The translations under genes and the position numbers were made by a program. DNA of 64,000 nucleotides from Lachnospiraceae bacterium UBA1759 (lineage in GTDB: Bacteria; Bacillota; Clostridia; Lachnospirales; Lachnospiraceae): contig DCHF01000049.1 of assembly GCA_002315555.1 (NCBI GenBank), positions 17,199 to 81,198 on the forward strand. Reading direction: 5' to 3'. The notes under the pieces are model-generated. The model did not search any database, had not been told where the DNA came from, and was given only the letters and a program-made list of their open reading frames with translations. Shown piece after piece: positions 50,294-59,286 of this stretch; position 1 is the stretch's first letter; each line of letters starts with the position of its first letter.

Positions 50294-51649
50294 TTACCGG
50301 GCATTCTTCAGCAGCTTCCCCTGATAATAGTACCAGCTTGCGCCCAGGAACAGCATTGCCCCGATCCAGGCCGACGGTTCGCAGAAAAGAATATTGGCCT
50401 CGTGGCCGGTACGGCTGATGACGATCGCCAGTGTCACGCGGATCACGAACTCCACGATGCCGGAAATCATAGTCGGGACGGTCTTACCGATGCCCTGAAG
50501 GGCAGACCGATAAATGTACAGGAAATACAGTGTGAGCAGGAATACGGCCATGATCCGGATGAAACGGACCCCGGTCGACACGGCTTCGTTCACGAGAAGC
50601 GGATCTTCAGAAGAGATGAACAGCATGACAATGTAACGGCCGAAAAAGAATAAAAAAGAAGAGATGATCACGAAAGTGAAAAGACAAAGGATCATCGCGG
50701 CATTGATGCCGTCGCGGATCCTTTTGTGCTTTTCTGCACCGTAATTCTGTCCGACGTAAGTTGTGACGGCATAACCATAGGAAATAGCCGCCGTATCCAG
50801 AAGGCCGTACATCTTATTGGTTGCGGTAAAGCCGGCAATGAAGCCGATGGAGCAAGTGTTGACCACGGACTGTACCACGATTCCGCCGATGGAGATGATC
50901 AGATTCATCGCTGACATCGGCATTCCGAGGCCCATCAGCGTTTTTTCTAACGGCAGGTCCGCTTTCAGGTTCTTCCGGCTGATCCGAAGCTCCGGCGTCT
51001 GCATCATTTTCACAAAGCAGAACACACCCGCCACGCCCTGCGAGAAGATCGTTGCGCAAGCAGCACCGGTGATCCCCCATTTGAACGCAAAAACAACGAC
51101 GGCATCCAGGACGATATTCACTACGGACGAAATGACCATCGCCACGAGTGGCGTGCGGCTGTCGCCCACGGCACGCAGCATCGAAGCGGAGAAGTTATAA
51201 AAAGCGGAAAGCGCAAAGCCCCCGAACAGGATGGAGACGTAAGTGGAAGCCATTGACCGGAGCGTATCCTGCACGTTCAACAGGTCCATGAAGACCGGTA
51301 CCAGACTGAGTGAAGCGGCGGTACAGATCACGATCAAAACAACGGAAAGACGCAGGCTGACACCGGTTACACGGCGCACACCGTTCAGATCGCCCTCGCC
51401 GAATTTCTGTGCGACCAGAATCGAAAAGCCCTGCGTAAAGCCGGTGGCGATGCTGAATAACAGCCACGACAACCAATCCACGGCACCCAGGGCAGCCAGT
51501 GCTTCCAGGCCCACGCCACGTCCTACAATGACCGTATCCGTCAGCACGTAGACATTCTGGAACATATTCCCCAGCATCAGCGGGAGGGCAAAAAGAAGAA
51601 GGAGCCTGATCGGGCGTCCTTCTGTCATGTTCATGTTCTTACTTTTCAT
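50294..51649 (-). CDS. MATE-family multidrug/sodium antiporter
   Basis: A 451-residue membrane protein with about 12 helices. Start LLLLFALPLMLGNMFQNVYV then LTDTVIVGRGVGLEALAALG is the MATE first block, and the second half repeats it (LGMPMSAMNLIISIGGIVVQ). MATE proteins export cationic drugs or metabolites using Na or H gradients. It overlaps the plsC-like stop by 11 bp on the same strand, so they form an operon. The start at ATG 51649 has AGGAG about 13 nt upstream, a long spacing; starts within the next 7 codons are alternatives. Confidence 0.9.
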   Translation of the reverse strand: MKSKNMNMTEGRPIRLLLLFALPLMLGNMFQNVYVLTDTVIVGRGVGLEALAALGAVDWLSWLLFSIATGFTQGFSILVAQKFGEGDLNGVRRVTGVSLRLSVVLIVICTAASLSLVPVFMDLLNVQDTLRSMASTYVSILFGGFALSAFYNFSASMLRAVGDSRTPLVAMVISSVVNIVLDAVVVFAFKWGITGAACATIFSQGVAGVFCFVKMMQTPELRISRKNLKADLPLEKTLMGLGMPMSAMNLIISIGGIVVQSVVNTCSIGFIAGFTATNKMYGLLDTAAISYGYAVTTYVGQNYGAEKHKRIRDGINAAMILCLFTFVIISSFLFFFGRYIVMLFISSEDPLLVNEAVSTGVRFIRIMAVFLLTLYFLYIYRSALQGIGKTVPTMISGIVEFVIRVTLAIVISRTGHEANILFCEPSAWIGAMLFLGASWYYYQGKLLKNAR

Positions 51650-52379
51650 AATCGTTCATCATCTCCTGAAGTGTGTTCTTTACGTAATCGCTGAGATGCT
51701 TTTTATCTTCCGGATCGAGTTCACTGACCAGAATGGGCTTTCCGATGGTGATCTGAACCTCGGCCGGCCGCATTTTCGGCATGTGATTCTCAAAACAGTT
51801 TGCCGTATTATACAGGGCGATGGGGATGATCGGCGCGCCGGACTTTACTGCCAGCTTAAAAGCGCCGGCATGAAACGGCAGGATCTCTGTCAGGTCCTCG
51901 TTATTCTTATTGCGGGTGCCCTCCGGGAAAATGCACATCGAAACGCCGCCCTTAATGTATTCCACGCCCTGATTGATGGTTTTCAGGCCGGCGCGGAGAT
52001 CGTCGCGGTCCAGGAACAGGCAGTGCGCCAGACTCATAAACAGGGAGAAGACCGGAATCTTTTTCAGCTGTTTTTTTGCGATGAAGCCGGTCTGGTCCGG
52101 GAACAGCGGGTAAGTCGTGATGATATCGAAAATGGAGCGGTGATTCAGAATATAGACCACCGGCTGTCCTTTTTCGGGCAGATTCTCCAGGCCGGTGATC
52201 GTGCGCTTTGCACCGCATACGCGGGTGCCAAGAAGGCAGGCCCATCGAACGTAATGGAAGGCCCAGACGTCATAAACGTCCGGTTTGAAAAAATGTATGA
52301 TCCACATGACCGGCAGCATCAGCAGTCCGAAGATGCAAAGCAGCGCGGTGATGACAAAAAATGCGATGGTACGTAACAT
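51639..52379 (-). CDS. 1-acyl-sn-glycerol-3-phosphate acyltransferase (PlsC-like)
   Basis: A 246-residue membrane-associated acyltransferase. One N-terminal helix pair (LRTIAFFVITALLCIFGLLM), then the HX4D motif in NHRSIFD, the second block FLDRDDLRAGLK and FPEGTRNK. It acylates lysophosphatidate to phosphatidate in phospholipid synthesis. ATG 52379 follows GGGAGG; the longer frame to 52439 crosses the leader. Operon with the MATE exporter, an uncommon pairing without clear functional logic. Confidence 0.9.
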   Translation of the reverse strand: MLRTIAFFVITALLCIFGLLMLPVMWIIHFFKPDVYDVWAFHYVRWACLLGTRVCGAKRTITGLENLPEKGQPVVYILNHRSIFDIITTYPLFPDQTGFIAKKQLKKIPVFSLFMSLAHCLFLDRDDLRAGLKTINQGVEYIKGGVSMCIFPEGTRNKNNEDLTEILPFHAGAFKLAVKSGAPIIPIALYNTANCFENHMPKMRPAEVQITIGKPILVSELDPEDKKHLSDYVKNTLQEMMNDYEK

Positions 52380-52450
52380 AAAAACCTCCCGAAAAGTCCC
52401 GTACGAACACACTCGGAGCTCTTCGTAAAACATATGCATATTTTGATTTC

Positions 52451-52479
52451 ATTATAGAGCCCTCTTATATAAAAGTCAA
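52451..52479 (-). promoter_or_regulatory. Promoter of plsC-MATE operon
   Basis: On the minus strand, TTGACT (52479-52474), 17-bp spacer, TATAAT (52456-52451). Confidence 0.85.
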
Positions 52480-52491
52480 ACTTTGCGGGGG

Positions 52492-52520
52492 TTGAAAAAA
52501 CGAGGATTTTGCGCTACAAT
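52492..52520 (+). promoter_or_regulatory. Promoter of asnS
   Basis: TTGAAA (52492-52497), 17-bp spacer, TACAAT (52515-52520). A leader of about 100 nt follows; no T-box specifier or TGGNACC antiterminator was seen in it. Confidence 0.75.
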
Positions 52521-52625
52521 AAATTGATTATGACAATAGTGGGGCATTGTGTCCCGAATTGTGATCATATAGACCAGATCGCTGTGCCCGGCACGGTGAA
52601 AGATAAAAGAAATGAGGAAAAAATT

Positions 52626-54017
52626 ATGGATTGCATGACTGTTCGTGAACTGCACAAGAACACAGAAGCGTACATTGGCAAAGAAGTAACGGTAGGTGGC
52701 TGGGTCCGCTCAAACCGTGACTCCAAGAGCTTCGGTTTCATCGTCTTAAGTGACGGCACTTTCTTTACGCCGGTACAGGTCGTATACAATGATACCATGG
52801 AGAATTTCCCGGAGATCGCCAAGGCAGGCATCGGCAGCTCTTTAGTAGTTACCGGTACGGTCGTTGCCACTCCGGAAGCAAAGCAGAAATTTGAGATCCA
52901 GGCAACGGAGATCCTGCTTGAGGGTTCCTGCCCGTCCGATTACCCGATCCAGAAGAAGGGCATCAAGATGGAGACCCTCCGTACGATGACGCATCTGCGT
53001 CCGCGTACCAACACCTTCCAGGCTGTTTTCCGCGTCCGCTCCCTGATTGCATATGCGATCCATCAGTTCTTCCAGGAGCGAGACTTCGTATACGTTCATA
53101 CCCCGATCATCACCGGCTCCGACTGTGAGGGCGCAGGCGAAATGTTCCAGGTCACCACGATGGATCTGAACAACCTGCCGATGACCGAGGACGGTAAGAT
53201 CGATTTTACACAGGACTTCTTCAACAAGCCCACCAACCTGACCGTTTCCGGCCAGCTGAACGGCGAGACCTTTGCGTGCGCATTCCGCAACATCTACACC
53301 TTTGGCCCGACCTTCCGTGCTGAAAACTCCAACACCACCCGCCATGCGGCTGAGTTCTGGATGATTGAGCCGGAGATCGCTTTTGCCGACCTGCAGGACG
53401 ACATGGAACTGGCAGAGGACATGATCAAGTACATCATCCGCTACGTCATGGAGAATGCACCGGAAGAAATGCAGTTCTTTAACAGCTTCATCGACAAGGG
53501 GCTGATCGAGCGTCTGAACCATGTCATGAACTCCGACTTTGGCCGTGTTACCTACACCGAGGCCGTTGAAATGCTGGAAAAGCATAACGATAAGTTTGAT
53601 TATAAGGTAAGCTGGGGCTGTGATCTTCAGACCGAGCACGAGCGTTACCTGACGGAAGAGATCTTCAAGCGTCCGGTATTCGTTACCGATTATCCGAAGG
53701 AGATCAAGGCATTCTACATGAAGCTGAATGAGGATGGCAAGACCGTTGCGGCTATGGACTGCCTGGTTCCGGGCATCGGCGAGATCATCGGCGGTTCCCA
53801 GCGTGAAGAGGACTACGACAAGCTGGCAGCACGCATCGAAGAACTCGGTATGCGCACTGAAGATTACGACTTCTATATGGATTTAAGAAAATACGGCACC
53901 GTTCGTCACGCCGGCTTTGGCCTGGGCTTCGAGCGTTGCGTTATGTACCTGACCGGCATGGGCAATATCCGTGATGTACTGCCCTTCCCGAGAACCGTAA
54001 ATAACTGCGAACTGTAA
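52626..54017 (+). CDS. asnS: Asparaginyl-tRNA synthetase
   Basis: A 463-residue class IIb synthetase. An anticodon-binding OB domain (about 15-110, VTVGGWVRSNRDSKSFGFIV) precedes the catalytic core with motif 2 (FRAENSNTTRHAAEFWMIEP) and motif 3 (GFGLGFERCVMYLTGMGNIR). The Asn-specific rather than Asp-specific form is indicated by overall length and the STTRH/NTTRHAAEFWM pattern. It charges tRNA-Asn directly. ATG 52626 is chosen (TGAGGAA upstream); an in-frame start at 52509 would fall upstream of the expected mRNA start. Confidence 0.94.
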   Translation: MDCMTVRELHKNTEAYIGKEVTVGGWVRSNRDSKSFGFIVLSDGTFFTPVQVVYNDTMENFPEIAKAGIGSSLVVTGTVVATPEAKQKFEIQATEILLEGSCPSDYPIQKKGIKMETLRTMTHLRPRTNTFQAVFRVRSLIAYAIHQFFQERDFVYVHTPIITGSDCEGAGEMFQVTTMDLNNLPMTEDGKIDFTQDFFNKPTNLTVSGQLNGETFACAFRNIYTFGPTFRAENSNTTRHAAEFWMIEPEIAFADLQDDMELAEDMIKYIIRYVMENAPEEMQFFNSFIDKGLIERLNHVMNSDFGRVTYTEAVEMLEKHNDKFDYKVSWGCDLQTEHERYLTEEIFKRPVFVTDYPKEIKAFYMKLNEDGKTVAAMDCLVPGIGEIIGGSQREEDYDKLAARIEELGMRTEDYDFYMDLRKYGTVRHAGFGLGFERCVMYLTGMGNIRDVLPFPRTVNNCEL

Positions 54018-54064
54018 CTCATTGACCTACCGGTTTTACCGGTAAGCGATCCGGGAGAGATTTC

Positions 54065-55147
54065 ATGAAATTTGTTCATCTGTCTGACGTAGGCCTGGAC
54101 TTAAGACGGGAAGAGGCCGATGTTGAAACCCTAAAGCGTAATAAAGAGATCGAAGAAGACTTCCTGAATGTGCTTAGAGTCTGCCGCGATGAGGACGTGG
54201 ATGTCCTCTTCATTACCGGCGGTCTGTTCAACCATGTTCCCACGGAACCGGAGCTGGACGCCGTTGACGAGTACTTTGAGACCATGAGAACGACCCGGAT
54301 CTTCCTTCTGACCGGTCGCGGGGATGCGCCTTCGGTACCGGCCATTGCAGCGGCGCATTCATGGAGAAGCGGTACCACCGTTTTTGCGGGTGATACCATC
54401 CAGCGAATCTTCCTGTCCCGCCTCAATATGGAGGTGACGGGCGTCGGTTATAATGCGCGCACGTGGGAGAAGGTGAAGCCGGAGACCCTGGGTCGCGGCA
54501 AGAAAGGCACGCTGCAGGTGCTGGTGCTTCCGTTTATCGGAAGCGGCGAAGCGGCGGAAGAGGCTGCGACGTTCCCGAAGCTGCCGTTTGATTACATCGG
54601 CATCGGACAGGGCATGATGATGCAGGGCACGGAAGAGAAGCCGGTCTATGCACCCGGCCGTTTTGAGCCGATCACGTTCACGTCCCAGCTGCAGCACGGG
54701 TATTACATCGGCACCCTTGAGCACAAGGGCCGTAATAAGAACGAGCTTCATGTGGAATTCCGCAAGGCAGCAAAGCGCGAGTATGTATCGCTCATGATCA
54801 ACTGTACGGAAGAATTCGCGTATGAAGAGGCGGTGGAAAAGATCCGCGGAGCCATCGCGGAAAACGGCAATGATAACATTTACAGAGTCGTGCTGAAGGG
54901 GCAGCCCTCCCTGTCTCTGTATTTTATGAAGGATCGTCTGCAGGAGATCGAGGGTGTTTCCGAGCTCATCGATGAGACCAACACCACAAAGATCCTGGAG
55001 GATCTGAAGAAAAATCATGTGGATGAAGCAGTCGCGCGGTTTATGGAGGATCTTCCGGCCGACGGCGACGCGGAGCTTCGCAAGAAGGCACTCGATTACG
55101 GTGTTCAGGCGCTGCTCGAGTCGAATGAACAGGAGGAGGATAGTTAA
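54065..55147 (+). CDS. SbcD/YhaO-like metallophosphoesterase homologue lacking catalytic motifs
   Basis: A 360-residue protein with SbcD-type layout (KFVHLSD start, DVDVLFITGG, FDYIGIG, YAPGRFEPITF). Every metal-binding position is changed: D-x-H is Asp8-Val-Gly10; GD is Gly52-Gly53; GNHD is Gly84-Arg-Gly-Asp87; the motif IV His aligns with Pro156 (VLVLPF); GHxH is Gly181-Gln-Gly-Met184. The fold should remain, but Mn-dependent nuclease activity is not expected. GGGAGAG precedes the ATG. The stop (TAATG) overlaps the SbcC-like gene by one base, so a complex is likely. It is probably a scaffold or DNA-end-binding pseudoenzyme. Confidence 0.82.
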   Translation: MKFVHLSDVGLDLRREEADVETLKRNKEIEEDFLNVLRVCRDEDVDVLFITGGLFNHVPTEPELDAVDEYFETMRTTRIFLLTGRGDAPSVPAIAAAHSWRSGTTVFAGDTIQRIFLSRLNMEVTGVGYNARTWEKVKPETLGRGKKGTLQVLVLPFIGSGEAAEEAATFPKLPFDYIGIGQGMMMQGTEEKPVYAPGRFEPITFTSQLQHGYYIGTLEHKGRNKNELHVEFRKAAKREYVSLMINCTEEFAYEEAVEKIRGAIAENGNDNIYRVVLKGQPSLSLYFMKDRLQEIEGVSELIDETNTTKILEDLKKNHVDEAVARFMEDLPADGDAELRKKALDYGVQALLESNEQEEDS

Positions 55148-56817
55148 TGGTCATTCTTCAACTGGATATTCAGCATTTTGGTAAACTGAAGGAAAAAAAG
55201 ATCGCGCTGCGGCCGGGCATGAATGTCATCACCGGCGCAAACGAGGCCGGTAAGACGACCATCGCCGAGTTCATCAAGGCCATGTTCTACGGTGCGGATG
55301 AAAAGGCGACCCGCCGGTTCTATCCGCTGGAGGACGACGGTGTCTTTGGCGGCATGATGAAGGTCATGCGCGATGAAGAGTTTTTTGAGATCCATCGGAA
55401 TATGGTTCCCGGACAGGAGAGCCTGAAGGTGGTGCGGACTTCGGACAATACCGAGGTCGAGGATCCGGCGGCATGGCTTTCCGAAGCGGTTGCGGGACTG
55501 GATCTGGTCACCTATGAAAACACCGGTTACATCAATATGGCAGAGCTTCTCCGCGACTCCGACGTGTACAGCACGCCCCGTGAAAAGACGGAAGAGGAGA
55601 TCCGTGAGGAAGTGATCCGCGATCAGTATCAGCGTGCAGCGGCACGTCTGCGTGAAAAACGTGCGGAATTTGAGGCAAATACGCTGGGAGATCCGGATGC
55701 GGAGATCACGGAAACGGAGCTTCAGATCGATGAGCTGACTACGGAAAAGGCCCGTCTGGCCGATGAGATCCCGGGCGCCGAGCAGGCGTACAATAAGGTC
55801 GTTGATGATCTTAAGAGGGATTCCGAGCGCATTGACCGGGAGAATAAGGACAAGGACGCGAAAATGCGCGAGGAAATCAAGGCTGCAAAGGTCGAGCTCG
55901 CGAATTATGTGGACATTAACGAACGTAAGCTGCATCGTAAAAACGTGCTCGGCATGACGTTCCTGATCGTTGGCATGCTGCTGGGTCTGGGTACCTATTT
56001 CTATATCTGCAGTAACAAGATCAACGGTTCCGATCCCTACGCGCTGTATGTGATGTGGGGCGGTTACGGTCTGGCGATCGCTTTTGCGCTTGCGGGACTG
56101 ATCGTGGCCATTGTGACGGCCGCAAAGAAAAATCATGATACGAAGCGGCTGGCAAAGCAGGAAGAACTTCGCAATGTAGCGGAGCATGCGGAGAGCCGTT
56201 ATCAGTATTATTTGGATCATAAGGATGAGATGGAAGCGAAGGTCGATCATCTGGAGGCGCGTCAGGAGAAGATCTCCGAGCTCGGTCAGGTGCTTGAAGG
56301 CCTGCGTGGGGAGTTTGAAGGCGTGGACAAGAACATCGGCAGCCTGTTAGACCGCAGACTGGAGCTGACCCACAGATCCGAGGTCAAACAGCATTCCCTG
56401 CGTGAAATGAGCGCGCTGGATGCGGCCATCGGGTCCTTTGACAAACTGGGCGATCCGGGTGAGGATACGGAAGCCATCGCGCTTGGCGATCTGGCAAGCC
56501 TGTATCTGGCACGCATCGATACCCGCAAGAACGAGATCATCGCGATTGCGGAAGATGGTACGGTCTCCGTTTTGGACGGCACCAAGATCACACAGCTTTA
56601 TTCCCTGTCTACCGGCGCAAGCCGTGAAGTCCTTCTGGCACTTCGGCTGGCTTCACTGGAGCGTCTGGACAGCGCCAAGCTTGTTCCGCTCGTCCTGGAC
56701 GATGTCCTCGCAAACTTTGACAGCGACCGCCTGAACTCCACCATGACCCTGCTTCGTTCTCTGAAGCGTCAGGTAGTTCTGTTCTCCTGCCAGGCAAGAG
56801 AACGGCGCCAGCTGTAA
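55147..56817 (+). CDS. SbcC/YhaN-like AAA ATPase with transmembrane pair
   Basis: A 556-residue SMC-like ATPase. Walker A GANEAGKTT (30-38), coiled coil about 190-265, two membrane helices about 262-320 (LGMTFLIVGMLLGLGTYFYI, GLAIAFALAGLIVAIVTAA), a second coil about 335-440, ABC signature LSTGASREVLLALRLA and Walker B VPLVLDD (Asp518-519). The usual H-loop His is Gln (LFSCQARE). YhaN-type proteins also have a hydrophobic middle, but are 800-1000 residues; this one is short. Coupled to the nuclease-dead SbcD-like gene. Likely a membrane-tethered DNA-binding or tension-sensing ATPase. Confidence 0.82.
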   Translation: MVILQLDIQHFGKLKEKKIALRPGMNVITGANEAGKTTIAEFIKAMFYGADEKATRRFYPLEDDGVFGGMMKVMRDEEFFEIHRNMVPGQESLKVVRTSDNTEVEDPAAWLSEAVAGLDLVTYENTGYINMAELLRDSDVYSTPREKTEEEIREEVIRDQYQRAAARLREKRAEFEANTLGDPDAEITETELQIDELTTEKARLADEIPGAEQAYNKVVDDLKRDSERIDRENKDKDAKMREEIKAAKVELANYVDINERKLHRKNVLGMTFLIVGMLLGLGTYFYICSNKINGSDPYALYVMWGGYGLAIAFALAGLIVAIVTAAKKNHDTKRLAKQEELRNVAEHAESRYQYYLDHKDEMEAKVDHLEARQEKISELGQVLEGLRGEFEGVDKNIGSLLDRRLELTHRSEVKQHSLREMSALDAAIGSFDKLGDPGEDTEAIALGDLASLYLARIDTRKNEIIAIAEDGTVSVLDGTKITQLYSLSTGASREVLLALRLASLERLDSAKLVPLVLDDVLANFDSDRLNSTMTLLRSLKRQVVLFSCQARERRQL

Positions 56818-56844
56818 TTATCATCACATTTAAGGAGAAATTTC

Positions 56845-58494
56845 ATGATCAGTGCAAACGGCGTTACGCTGCGTTTCGGCAAAAAAGCGCTTTTTGAGGA
56901 TGTCAGCATCAAGTTCACGGAAGGGAACTGCTACGGCATCATCGGCGCAAACGGCGCAGGTAAATCTACGTTCTTAAAGATCCTTTCCGGTCAGCTGGAG
57001 CCGACCAACGGAAGCATTGCGATTACCCCCGGTCAGCGTCTGTCCGTGCTGGAACAGGATCACCACAAGTATGATGATCAGGTCGTACTGGATGCAGTTA
57101 TGCAGGGCAATGCCCGTCTTTTCGAGATCATGCGCGAAAAGGATGCAATTTATGCGAAGGAGGACTTCACGGAGGCCGATGGTGAAAAGGCAGCCGAGTT
57201 GGAGACTGAATTCGCGGAAATGAACGGCTGGGAAGCCGATTCCGATGCTGCTTCTTTACTGAACGGTCTGGGTATCGACACGTCCCTTCATTACAGCATC
57301 GTCGGTGAACTCTCCGGTTCCGACAAGGTCAAGGTGCTTCTGGCCCGCGCGCTGTTCGGTAATCCGGACATCCTGTTAATGGACGAGCCGACCAACCATC
57401 TGGACCTCGCTGCCATCGACTGGCTGGAAAACTGGCTGATCGATTTTGAGAACACGGTCATCGTTGTATCCCATGACCGATACTTCCTGAATAAGGTCTG
57501 CACGGCCATCGCCGATGTCGACTACAACAAGATCCAGCTCTACTCCGGTAACTATGACTTCTGGTACGAGTCTTCTCAGTTAATGGTTCGCCAGATGAAG
57601 GAAGCTAACCGCAAGAAGGAAGAAAAGATCAAGGAGCTGCAGGAATTCATTCAGCGTTTCTCCGCAAACGCTTCCAAATCCAAGCAGGCTACCTCCCGTA
57701 AGAGAGCCCTTGAGAAGATCGAGCTTGATGACATTAAGCCGTCTTCCAGAAAATATCCGTACATCGACTTCCGTCCGGACCGTGAGATCGGAAACGACGT
57801 CCTCATGGTACAGAACCTTTCCAAAACCATCAACGGTGTGAAGGTCCTGGACGACGTCAGCTTCGTACTGAACCGTAATGAAAAGGTCGCATTCGTCGGT
57901 GCCGATGAATTCGCGAAGACCACCCTGTTCAAGATCCTGATGGGCGAGATGGAGCCGGATTCCGGTTCTTACAAGTGGGGCGTTACCACTTCCCAGGCGT
58001 ACTTCCCGAAGGATAACAGCAGCGAGTTCAAGAGCGAGCTTCGTATCTACGACTGGCTGCAGGGCTATTCTCCGATCAAGGATATCACCTATGTCCGCGG
58101 TTTCTTAGGCCGTATGCTTTTTGCCGGTGAAGACGGTGAAAAGAAGGTCAATGTTCTGTCCGGTGGTGAGCGTGTTCGCTGCATGCTTTCCAAGATGATG
58201 ATCTCCGGCGCAAACGTACTCGTTTTTGATGAACCGACCAACCATTTGGACATGGAATCCATCACGGCGCTCAACCAGGGTATGATCAAGTACCCGGGCG
58301 TTATTCTTTTTGCCTGCCGTGACCATCAGCTGGTCCAGACCACTGCAAACCGCATCATCGAGTTTGTGAACGGCAGCATCATCGATAAGATCACCACGTA
58401 CGATGAGTACCTGGCATCCGATGAGATGGCAATGAAGCGTCAGGTCTACACCGCAGATGCGGAAGAGATCGCAGAGGAAGAAAACGCAGAATGA
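56845..58494 (+). CDS. ABC-F ATPase (YbiT/YkpA-type) with altered second site
   Basis: A 549-residue soluble tandem ABC protein without membrane domains. First half: Walker A GANGAGKST (34-42), Walker B ILLMDEPTNHLD, SHDRYF. Linker SKQATSRKRALEKIELDDI matches YbiT/YkpA. The second P-loop reads GADEFAKTT (352-360), with Ala357 where Gly is usual; signature LSGGERVRC and Walker B VLVFDEPTNHLD are intact, but the H-switch is Arg492 (ACRDHQL). The first signature is LSGSDKVK. ABC-F proteins act on ribosomes. AAGGAG precedes the ATG; it overlaps traX by 4 nt. Confidence 0.9.
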   Translation: MISANGVTLRFGKKALFEDVSIKFTEGNCYGIIGANGAGKSTFLKILSGQLEPTNGSIAITPGQRLSVLEQDHHKYDDQVVLDAVMQGNARLFEIMREKDAIYAKEDFTEADGEKAAELETEFAEMNGWEADSDAASLLNGLGIDTSLHYSIVGELSGSDKVKVLLARALFGNPDILLMDEPTNHLDLAAIDWLENWLIDFENTVIVVSHDRYFLNKVCTAIADVDYNKIQLYSGNYDFWYESSQLMVRQMKEANRKKEEKIKELQEFIQRFSANASKSKQATSRKRALEKIELDDIKPSSRKYPYIDFRPDREIGNDVLMVQNLSKTINGVKVLDDVSFVLNRNEKVAFVGADEFAKTTLFKILMGEMEPDSGSYKWGVTTSQAYFPKDNSSEFKSELRIYDWLQGYSPIKDITYVRGFLGRMLFAGEDGEKKVNVLSGGERVRCMLSKMMISGANVLVFDEPTNHLDMESITALNQGMIKYPGVILFACRDHQLVQTTANRIIEFVNGSIIDKITTYDEYLASDEMAMKRQVYTADAEEIAEEENAE

Positions 58495-59228
58495 GTGCAC
58501 TCGTTTTAAAGCTGATCGCCATGGCGACCATGCTGGTGGATCACACCGCCTGCGCACTGCACGTAGCCGGGATCCTGTCTTACGGGACCCTGTATACGAT
58601 CTTGCGCGGTATCGGACGCCTGGCTTTTCCGATCTTCGGATTCCAGCTTGTCCAGGGAGCCATCCACACAAGGAGCAAGTGGAAATACCTGCTCCGGCTG
58701 GCGATCCTTGCGGTATTGTCCGAGGTGCCGTTCGATCTTACGATCTTTGGCACCGGGATGACGATTTATGCACAGAACGTCTTTTTTACTTTATTTTTGG
58801 GACTGCTTGCGGTTTACGGCATCATGTACGGAAGCCGCATGAGGAATAAGCTCATCGGCTGGGGATTCGCTGTTTTCAGCGTGATCGTTTGTACGGCGGC
58901 AGCGGAACTCCTGCATACCGATTACGGTGATGCGGGCGTTCTTATGATATCGGCCATGGGTCTTGCAGCGGCGGACCTCCCGCGCATACGGGAAATCGTC
59001 ACGGAAAAGCAGATCCGGCTGGCCACCTTTACCCTTGGCGTACTGATGGTCACCTGGCTCAGCAGTACATCGGAGGCACTCGCTTTTCTGGACCTGATCT
59101 TCATTTATGAATACAACGGTCAGAAGGGCTACTCAAGCAAGCTGCTTCAATACGGCTGCTATCTGTACTATCCGGCACATTTACTGATCCTGGGAATCCT
59201 GTTTGTGATACCGCAGATCACACCCTGA
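58491..59228 (+). CDS. TraX-family membrane protein
   Basis: A 245-residue protein with about eight hydrophobic helices. LKLIAMATMLVDHTACAL, RGIGRLAFPIFGFQLVQGA (about 40-58) and FEIPFDL-like SEVPFDLTIFGTGM are the marks of TraX, named for F-pilin N-acetylation; chromosomal Firmicutes homologues have unknown acyltransferase-like roles. The ATG is within the ABC-F stop (ATGA), with a weak ribosome binding site, so it depends on coupling. No conjugation genes are nearby. Confidence 0.85.
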   Translation: MSALVLKLIAMATMLVDHTACALHVAGILSYGTLYTILRGIGRLAFPIFGFQLVQGAIHTRSKWKYLLRLAILAVLSEVPFDLTIFGTGMTIYAQNVFFTLFLGLLAVYGIMYGSRMRNKLIGWGFAVFSVIVCTAAAELLHTDYGDAGVLMISAMGLAAADLPRIREIVTEKQIRLATFTLGVLMVTWLSSTSEALAFLDLIFIYEYNGQKGYSSKLLQYGCYLYYPAHLLILGILFVIPQITP

Positions 59229-59230
59229 CA

Positions 59231-59259
59231 TTGGGCCGGGAGAGGTTTTTTGATAAGAT
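59231..59259 (+). promoter_or_regulatory. Possible promoter of trpS
   Basis: TTGGGC (59231-59236), 17-bp spacer, TAAGAT (59254-59259). The -35 is weak. The leader is too short for a T-box. Confidence 0.4.
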
Positions 59260-59286
59260 TATTGGTTTTTTAGGAGGACACAGACT

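Noticed and set aside
52521..52625. T-box leader of asnS
   Set aside because: No TGGNACC antiterminator and no terminator hairpin in the 105-nt leader.
58491..59228. Conjugative plasmid region inferred from TraX
   Set aside because: No other transfer gene nearby; chromosomal TraX homologues are common in Firmicutes.
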